From an uncultured Erysipelotrichaceae bacterium (GTDB lineage: Bacteria; Bacillota_I; Bacilli_A; Erysipelotrichales; Coprobacillaceae): a DNA stretch of 10,007 nucleotides. The first letter of the stretch is position 1, and the number at the start of each line of letters is the position of its first letter. The DNA is taken from assembly GCA_900544435.1 (NCBI GenBank), contig UQVG01000061.1, forward strand, positions 1-10,007, in the 5' to 3' direction. A program made the translations under genes and the position numbers. Of this stretch, positions 5,963 to 10,007 are shown piece by piece. Below the pieces are notes generated by a model that saw only the letters and a list, made by a program, of their open reading frames with translations, was not told the DNA's origin and searched no databases.

Positions 5963-5975
5963 TATTCTTTTTTTT
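5949..5975 (+). terminator. Terminator overlapping the end of the DUF454 gene
   Basis: GAATACT (5949-5955) pairs with AGTATTC (5961-5967) across a TAATT loop, with further A-T and G-U pairs at the base, followed by eight Ts (5968-5975). The TAG stop (5960-5962) lies across the loop and right arm. Confidence 0.85.
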
Positions 5976-6007
5976 GTTAAGTGATTGTTATGATTTAAAG
6001 GATATTC

Positions 6008-6036
6008 TTAACAAAAAATATACAAAGGATTATAAT
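6008..6036 (+). promoter_or_regulatory. Promoter of the EamA transporter gene
   Basis: TTAACA (6008-6013) and a perfect TATAAT (6031-6036) are 17 nt apart. The predicted start near 6043 falls inside the Shine-Dalgarno sequence (6041-6047), which implies a leader of only about 12 nt. Confidence 0.7.
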
Positions 6037-6054
6037 TGACAGGGAGGCTTTATT

Positions 6055-6912
6055 ATGTGGGTTTTATATGCATTTGGATCAGCTTTGTTTGCTGGTATTA
6101 CATCAATTCTAGCCAAGTGTGGAATTAAAAAAACAGATTCTCACGTCGCTACAGCATTACGTACAATTGTTGTTTTACTTTTTTCATGGTTAATGGTCTT
6201 TATTGTTCATAGCCAAAATCAAATTTCAACAATTTCAACAAATACTTGGATTTTTTTGATTTTATCTGGTTTTGCTACGGGGGCATCGTGGCTTTGTTAC
6301 TTTAAAGCTTTACAATTAGGTGATGTTAATAAAGTTGTACCGATTGATAAATCAAGTACAATTCTTACAATTGTTTTAGCTTTTATCTTTTTAAAAGAAG
6401 ATATGAATTTATTAAAATGGATTTGTGTTGTTTTAATTGGAACAGGTACATATCTTATGATTGATCAAAAAGAAAGTACATCGACAACACATCATAGAAG
6501 TTGGTTGATTTATGCTTTACTTTCAGCAGTATTTGCTAGTTTAACTTCTTTACTTGGAAAAGTAGGAATGCAAAATATTGATTCTAATTTAGGAACAGCT
6601 ATTCGTACAGTAGTCGTTTTAATTATGTCATGGGTCGTTGTTTTTGTTGTTAAAAAACAACATACGATTAAAGAAATAGATCGTCATGAGTTATTGTTTA
6701 TTTGTTTATCGGGGATTGCTACAGGTTTATCATGGCTTTGTTATTACAAAGCGCTTCAAGAAGGACCAGCAAGTATTGTTGTACCAATTGATAAATTAAG
6801 TATTGTTGTTACAATTATTTTCTCATATGTAGTATTCCATGAAAAATTAAATAAGAAATCATTAATAGGTTTTTTGATTCTTGTTGGAGGAACTTTATTG
6901 ATGTTACTTTAA
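6055..6912 (+). CDS. EamA (DMT superfamily) transporter, internally duplicated
   Basis: This integral membrane protein of 285 aa is predicted to have about ten helices built from two EamA repeats (residues about 1-140 and 150-285). The halves are strikingly alike. SALFAGITSILAKCG matches SAVFASLTSLLGKVG, TALRTIVVLLFSW matches TAIRTVVVLIMSW, and SWLCYFKALQ with VVPIDKSS matches SWLCYYKALQ with VVPIDKLS. Over the first 50 aligned residues I count 26 identities. The drug/metabolite transporter superfamily usually exports or exchanges small metabolites such as amino acids or nucleotide sugars; the substrate is not predictable here. A Lys/Glu/Ser/Thr-rich loop (KESTSTTHHRS) joins the halves. The start is supported by AGGGAGG (6041-6047). 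The gene has its own promoter and terminator. Confidence 0.88.
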   Translation: MWVLYAFGSALFAGITSILAKCGIKKTDSHVATALRTIVVLLFSWLMVFIVHSQNQISTISTNTWIFLILSGFATGASWLCYFKALQLGDVNKVVPIDKSSTILTIVLAFIFLKEDMNLLKWICVVLIGTGTYLMIDQKESTSTTHHRSWLIYALLSAVFASLTSLLGKVGMQNIDSNLGTAIRTVVVLIMSWVVVFVVKKQHTIKEIDRHELLFICLSGIATGLSWLCYYKALQEGPASIVVPIDKLSIVVTIIFSYVVFHEKLNKKSLIGFLILVGGTLLMLL

Positions 6913-6939
6913 ATATGGCTAAAGCTATATTTTTCTTTT
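6911..6939 (+). terminator. Terminator after the EamA gene
   Basis: AAATATGGCT (6911-6920) pairs with AGCTATATTT (6923-6932), with one G-U pair; the innermost pairs open to form the loop. TTTTCTTTT follows. The stem begins within the stop codon. Confidence 0.8.
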
Positions 6940-6981
6940 CAAAATAAATAATATCCTTTAAAATAAATAAAGGTGAAAAAA

Positions 6982-7998
6982 ATGCAAAAACAATTAATAC
7001 AATGGTACCAACAAAATAAAAGAGACTTTCCTTGGAGAAAAGATCAAGATCCCTATCATATTTGGATCAGTGAAATTATGTTACAACAAACTACAACTGA
7101 AACCGTAATCCCTTATTATATTCATTTTTTAGAAGTCTTTCCAACAATTGAAAAACTAGCAAGTGCTTCATTAGAAGAAGTTTATAAAATGTGGGAAGGC
7201 TTAGGATATTATCGACGCGCGAAACATTTGCATGAAAGTGCTCAAATAATCGTAGATAAATACGATGGACAATTTCCTAGAGAATATGATGAAATATTAG
7301 CTTTAAAAGGAATTGGTAGTTATACAGCAGGAGCCATTAGTTCAATTGCTTATGGAAAGCCTGTTCCTGCAGTAGATGGTAATGTTTTAAGAATCATGAG
7401 TCGATATTATTTGATTAAAGAAAATATCGTTGAATTAAAAATACAAAAACAAATTTTTAAAATTGTTCAAGAACTGATTCAAGGACATGACGCATCTGCA
7501 TTTAATCAAGGATTGATGGATTTAGGAGCAACGATTTGTAGGCCTGTTCATCCACAATGCTCTATTTGTCCTATTCAAAAAAAGTGCCAAGCGTATAGAT
7601 ACAACCAACAAGAGGTTTTACCTATTTCTATTAAAAAAATTAAGAAACAGGAAATAGGCTTTATTACAGGAATCATTACTTATCAAAATAAATTTTTATT
7701 AATTCAAAATCCACCAGGAGGTTTATTAGAAAATCTTTATGGATTTATTCAATATGACGTAGAAAGTCCTTATAGTTTTATAACATCATTTCAAGAAAAT
7801 TATCAACAAGAATTAAAAATACAATCCTATATTAAAGACATTAAACATGTCTTTACTCATCGTACATGGTTTATGCATGTCTATCATTTTACTTTAAATC
7901 ATGAAATAAAAGGGATGTATACATTAGAAGAAATACAGTCTTTACCTTTATCAACTGCACATTTAAAAGTATTAAAAGCGTATCTAAAGTTCATGTAA
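6982..7998 (+). CDS. mutY: A/G-specific adenine glycosylase MutY
   Basis: This base-excision-repair enzyme of 338 aa removes adenine mispaired with 8-oxoguanine, which prevents G:C to T:A mutations. Residues 1-205 form the HhH-GPD glycosylase. The catalytic Glu31 is in WISEIMLQQT, the helix-hairpin-helix is LKGIGSYTAGAI (residues 108-119), and Asp132 is in AVDGNVLRI. The [4Fe-4S] cluster ligands are Cys186, Cys193, Cys196 and Cys202 with the standard spacing C-x6-C-x2-C-x5-C. Residues about 225-338 form the NUDIX-like domain that reads 8-oxoG. It has HVFTHRTW (290-297) where many MutY proteins have a Phe-Ser-His loop, so Ser is replaced by Thr. The frame starts at a GTG (6973), but that GTG lies within the Shine-Dalgarno sequence AAAGGTG (6969-6975), so the ATG at 6982 is preferred. 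No terminator separates it from the next gene, 42 nt away. Confidence 0.95.
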   Translation: MQKQLIQWYQQNKRDFPWRKDQDPYHIWISEIMLQQTTTETVIPYYIHFLEVFPTIEKLASASLEEVYKMWEGLGYYRRAKHLHESAQIIVDKYDGQFPREYDEILALKGIGSYTAGAISSIAYGKPVPAVDGNVLRIMSRYYLIKENIVELKIQKQIFKIVQELIQGHDASAFNQGLMDLGATICRPVHPQCSICPIQKKCQAYRYNQQEVLPISIKKIKKQEIGFITGIITYQNKFLLIQNPPGGLLENLYGFIQYDVESPYSFITSFQENYQQELKIQSYIKDIKHVFTHRTWFMHVYHFTLNHEIKGMYTLEEIQSLPLSTAHLKVLKAYLKFM

Positions 7999-8009
7999 AA
8001 TACAAATTA

Positions 8010-8021
8010 TATAATTATAAT
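8010..8021 (+). promoter_or_regulatory. Tandem TATAAT boxes upstream of the SseB-like gene
   Basis: Two perfect TATAAT hexamers lie end to end (8010-8015 and 8016-8021). No convincing -35 box precedes either at normal spacing, because the region is the 3' end of mutY. The boxes could be a weak internal promoter or chance in AT-rich DNA. Confidence 0.3.
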
Positions 8022-8040
8022 GATGATAGGATGTGATGGT

Positions 8041-8805
8041 ATGAAATTATTTAAAAAAGAAAATAAAATTGAAAAAGAAGAGTATTTTTCTTTTTGTGTA
8101 GAAAGAATTTATCAACATAAAAATGGTGAATTATTTGTTTTAGGAACGATTGATGGTATTGTTCAAAAACTAGATTTTCTTTATTTAATAGGACCTTATG
8201 GTTATGAAGAAAAAGTAGAAATCAATGAATGGATCGATGTAAATTTACAAGAAAACTTATATGCATTATTAATTGATATAAATTTACAAAATCATATAGA
8301 TCGAGGCTATATTTTTACAAATAAAAACAATCATTTAGCTTCATCAAGAGAAGAAATATATAATCCTTATCTACATTTTTTATTAGATCAAGTGAATCGA
8401 CAACATTATGATTATTTAGATATTCTATTTGAACAACTTGCTATAAGATCTTATTTCTTATCTGTATTTGATTATCATGACTTGCCTATTTATCAAATAA
8501 AAGATAAAAAATATTATTCTATCTATACAAGTCAAATAGAAATGAATAAAGATCCAAAATGTAAAAATAAAAAAGGTTCAGTATATAGTTTTGATGATTA
8601 TTCTAGAATGTGTTTAAATCAAGAAAAACTAGATGGTATTATTATTAATCCTTATCATCAAGAAAGAAGTATTGTTTTAAATAAAGATGTTATTCAACAT
8701 ATTGGAACAGTTAAAGAAAAGAATATAAAAATATATGCAAAAGCAAAAAATTATTTAAAAGATAGAAAAAGGAGGCAAAAATATGAAATTGATAATGAGA
8801 GCTGA
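8041..8805 (+). CDS. SseB-domain protein with a beta-rich N-terminal domain
   Basis: This 254-aa cytoplasmic protein has no signal peptide or membrane segment. Residues about 12-98 are strand-rich (ERIYQHKNGELFVLGTIDGI, then a Gly-Pro-Tyr-Gly turn and a Val-rich strand) and resemble the beta-barrel second domain of EF-Tu-type GTPases, but no GTPase domain is present. Residues about 112-222 match the SseB N-terminal domain pattern: YYSIYTSQIEM, then VYSFDDYSRMCL, then LDGIIINPYHQERSIVL. Escherichia coli SseB affects serine sensitivity; the biochemical role of the family is not established. The C-terminus is very basic (KNYLKDRKRRQK). The start at 8041 is chosen over an in-frame ATG at 8020, which overlaps a TATAAT box and lacks a ribosome binding site; AGG at 8028-8030 is only a weak one. 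The gene overlaps the deacetylase gene by 23 nt. Confidence 0.65.
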   Translation: MKLFKKENKIEKEEYFSFCVERIYQHKNGELFVLGTIDGIVQKLDFLYLIGPYGYEEKVEINEWIDVNLQENLYALLIDINLQNHIDRGYIFTNKNNHLASSREEIYNPYLHFLLDQVNRQHYDYLDILFEQLAIRSYFLSVFDYHDLPIYQIKDKKYYSIYTSQIEMNKDPKCKNKKGSVYSFDDYSRMCLNQEKLDGIIINPYHQERSIVLNKDVIQHIGTVKEKNIKIYAKAKNYLKDRKRRQKYEIDNES

Positions 8806-9541
8806 TGATTTAGGTTTTAGTGAAGCAGTCAATTTAGGAATTTATAAAGCTGTTAAAGATGGCATGATTACCAGTGTTGGAATGATGACAAATATGGAAT
8901 ATGCTAGTGATGGATATCAACTCGTTAAAGACTTTGATATTGCAATAGGGCAACATACTAATATTTGTGCTGGGAAACCACTTACTGATCCTGCACGTAT
9001 TCCATCTTTAGTTCAAGAAAATGGTGAATTCTGTTCATCAAGAGAAATTAGAAATCGTAAAGAAGATACAGTGGTTGTTGAAGAAGCAGAGATAGAAATT
9101 GAAGCACAATATTTAAATTTTAAAGAAATTACAGGAAGAGATCCTGATTATTTTGAATGTCATGCAGTTATTTCACAAAACTTTTTTACAGCTTTAAAAA
9201 ATGTAGCTAAGAAATATGGATTATTTTATGAAAATGTTTTATTTGATCAAGAATTTGAAAAAGAAAATCATATTTATGGAATTGCTATGGCAAAACTTGA
9301 TGAACATATGCTTTATGATCCAAAAGAATATGTAACAAACAGTTTAGATTTTATTAAAAATCATGATGTGTCAGTAATGGTTTTTCATCCAGGGTATTTA
9401 GATCAATATATTTTAACGCACTCATCTTTTACTCTTATTAGAGCAATGGAATGTGATTTTCTATGTTCATCATGGTTAAAAGATTGGCTTAAAGATCATC
9501 AAATTGAATTGACTGATTTTAGAAAAGTAAAAAATGTATAA
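8783..9541 (+). CDS. YdjC/ChbG-family carbohydrate deacetylase
   Basis: This 252-aa metal-dependent enzyme belongs to the family of ChbG, which removes the N-acetyl group from acetylated oligosaccharides such as chitobiose. The N-terminal MRADDLGFSEAVNLGI is the family signature, with Asp8 and Asp9. Likely metal ligands and catalytic His residues are His58 (IGQHTN), His127 (YFECHAVI) and His202 (VFHPGY). RAMECDFLCS (220-229) corresponds to the C-terminal Arg-x-x-Glu motif. The length is normal, and no signal peptide is present, so it acts in the cytoplasm. A strong AAAAAGGAGG (8766-8775) lies within the 3' end of the SseB-like gene, 7 nt before the ATG, so the two genes overlap by 23 nt and are probably cotranscribed. 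The substrate is uncertain, because no PTS or glycosidase gene lies nearby. Confidence 0.88.
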   Translation: MKLIMRADDLGFSEAVNLGIYKAVKDGMITSVGMMTNMEYASDGYQLVKDFDIAIGQHTNICAGKPLTDPARIPSLVQENGEFCSSREIRNRKEDTVVVEEAEIEIEAQYLNFKEITGRDPDYFECHAVISQNFFTALKNVAKKYGLFYENVLFDQEFEKENHIYGIAMAKLDEHMLYDPKEYVTNSLDFIKNHDVSVMVFHPGYLDQYILTHSSFTLIRAMECDFLCSSWLKDWLKDHQIELTDFRKVKNV

Positions 9542-9584
9542 TATTTAGAGCTATAATATATTCTTATGATATATCATCATGATA

Positions 9585-9625
9585 GAAATTGTTTTTTATA
9601 TCAATAAAGAACAGTTTCTTTTTTT
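9585..9625 (+). terminator. Long-stem terminator after the deacetylase gene
   Basis: The 14-nt arms 9585-9598 (GAAATTGTTTTTTA) and 9605-9618 (TAAAGAACAGTTTC) pair along their whole length with two G-U wobbles. The loop is 6 nt (TATCAA), and seven Ts (9619-9625) follow. It closes the unit that ends with the deacetylase. Confidence 0.88.
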
Positions 9626-9636
9626 ACATTATTAGG

Positions 9637-9642
9637 TATAAT
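9637..9642 (+). promoter_or_regulatory. -10 box of the last gene
   Basis: A perfect TATAAT lies at 9637-9642, just past the terminator. The best -35 at normal spacing (TTTCTT, 9615-9620, spacer 16 nt) is weak and overlaps the terminator. The predicted start near 9649 coincides with the first base of the Shine-Dalgarno sequence AAGGTGAG (9649-9656). Confidence 0.5.
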
Positions 9643-9660
9643 AAAAATAAGGTGAGTTTA

Positions 9661-10007
9661 ATGCAAAAAAAGAGACATTTAAAAACTTGTATTGTCGCTA
9701 TCGCTTTAATGTGTCTACTAACAATTTCCATGACATTTCAAACAATTTGTGTAAAAACAATCAGTGATAATTATATTAATTCACTTATTGTGAATCAAAT
9801 TATTGATTTAATTATAGACGAAGAAACAGATGCAAATTTTCAACAAATAAATCAGTTACAAAATAAAATAAAAAAGAGTGATTATCTTTATCAATTAAAT
9901 AAATATGCTTTCGATCAATCAATTAGAAATATTAATCAAAATAAGATACATTTATCTCAAGATGAATTACAGAAGTTTTCTAAATCATGTAAACAAATGA
10001 TTAAAGA
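9661..10007 (+). CDS. Unrecognised membrane-anchored protein (3' end outside window)
   Basis: This open frame begins at an ATG after AAGGTGAG and runs without a stop past the right edge; 115 full codons are visible. The N-terminus is MQKKRHLKTC, a basic stretch, followed by a hydrophobic segment at residues about 10-32 (IVAIALMCLLTISMTFQTI). This predicts a signal anchor or uncleaved signal peptide with the remainder outside the membrane. The visible outer part is hydrophilic, rich in Asn, Gln, Asp and Lys, and probably helical (for example residues 62-80, with Gln/Asn-rich heptad-like spacing). I recognise no catalytic motif and no family. Two Cys residues lie in the hydrophobic stretch, and another (in KSCKQ) lies close to the visible end. 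Confidence is high that it is a gene and low for any role. Confidence 0.75.
   Translation, partial: MQKKRHLKTCIVAIALMCLLTISMTFQTICVKTISDNYINSLIVNQIIDLIIDEETDANFQQINQLQNKIKKSDYLYQLNKYAFDQSIRNINQNKIHLSQDELQKFSKSCKQMIK

Noticed and set aside
6973..6981. GTG start for MutY three codons upstream
   Set aside because: The GTG is part of the Shine-Dalgarno sequence AAAGGTG, so the ATG at 6982 is the more likely start.
8020..8040. ATG start seven codons upstream for the SseB-like protein
   Set aside because: It overlaps a TATAAT box, has no ribosome binding site, and adds a sequence (MMIGCDG) unlike a domain start. The 8041 site is also weak, so this is a preference rather than proof.
9566..9583. 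Alternating ATGAT/ATCAT palindrome after the deacetylase
   Set aside because: ATGATATATCAT is a 12-bp low-complexity palindrome next to the true terminator at 9585-9625; this short AT-only symmetry is common here by chance.
1..10007. CRISPR array, tRNA or rRNA gene, riboswitch, phage or toxin-antitoxin module
   Set aside because: I saw no regularly spaced repeats, no cloverleaf or rRNA signature, no leader long enough for a riboswitch, and no phage or toxin-antitoxin gene pair.

Overview
The window comes from an AT-rich, low-GC Firmicute. Strong AGGAGG-type ribosome binding sites, compact terminators with U-tracts and an anaerobe-style rubrerythrin all point that way. Gene content and codon use would suit a gut member of the Erysipelotrichia (Coprobacillus/Catenibacterium-like), but that placement is inference, because there is no rRNA or marker gene to fix it. 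All genes supported here lie on the + strand. About ten short transcription units are separated by hairpin terminators or compact promoters.

Layout. Bases 1-41 hold three copies of a C-rich motif that look like the end of an insertion sequence, followed by a terminator. A free-standing GlmU-like left-handed beta-helix acyltransferase (173-835) and rubrerythrin (971-1510) follow, each with its own promoter and terminator. Rubrerythrin has a 7-1-7 palindrome at its predicted transcription start. Next come an Fsr-type (fosmidomycin-resistance-like) MFS exporter (1634-2788), a decayed monooxygenase-like gene (about 2788-2961) and an AraC-type regulator (2990-3874). These three may once have formed one drug- or metabolite-response unit. 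A ROK-family regulator (3979-4962) is preceded by a perfect 14-bp inverted repeat covering its -10 box, and overlaps a HAD phosphatase (4949-5572). Then come a short DUF454 membrane protein (5720-5962), an internally duplicated EamA transporter (6055-6912), MutY adenine glycosylase (6982-7998), an SseB-like protein (8041-8805) overlapping a YdjC/ChbG-type carbohydrate deacetylase (8783-9541), and the start of an unrecognised membrane-anchored protein (9661 to the window end).

How the parts relate. Rubrerythrin (peroxide reduction) and MutY (repair of 8-oxoguanine mispairs) are both oxidative-stress functions, but they are not adjacent. The ROK regulator with its HAD phosphatase, and the ChbG-like deacetylase, suggest sugar or amino-sugar handling. 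Most of this is ordinary chromosomal content. The points most worth checking are the two operator-like palindromes, the broken gene after the MFS transporter, the IS-like end at the left edge, the fused N-terminal barrel on the SseB-like protein, and a recurring promoter layout (TATAAT exactly 24 nt before the ATG in three genes) that predicts leaders of about 12 nt. I found no convincing new multi-gene system.
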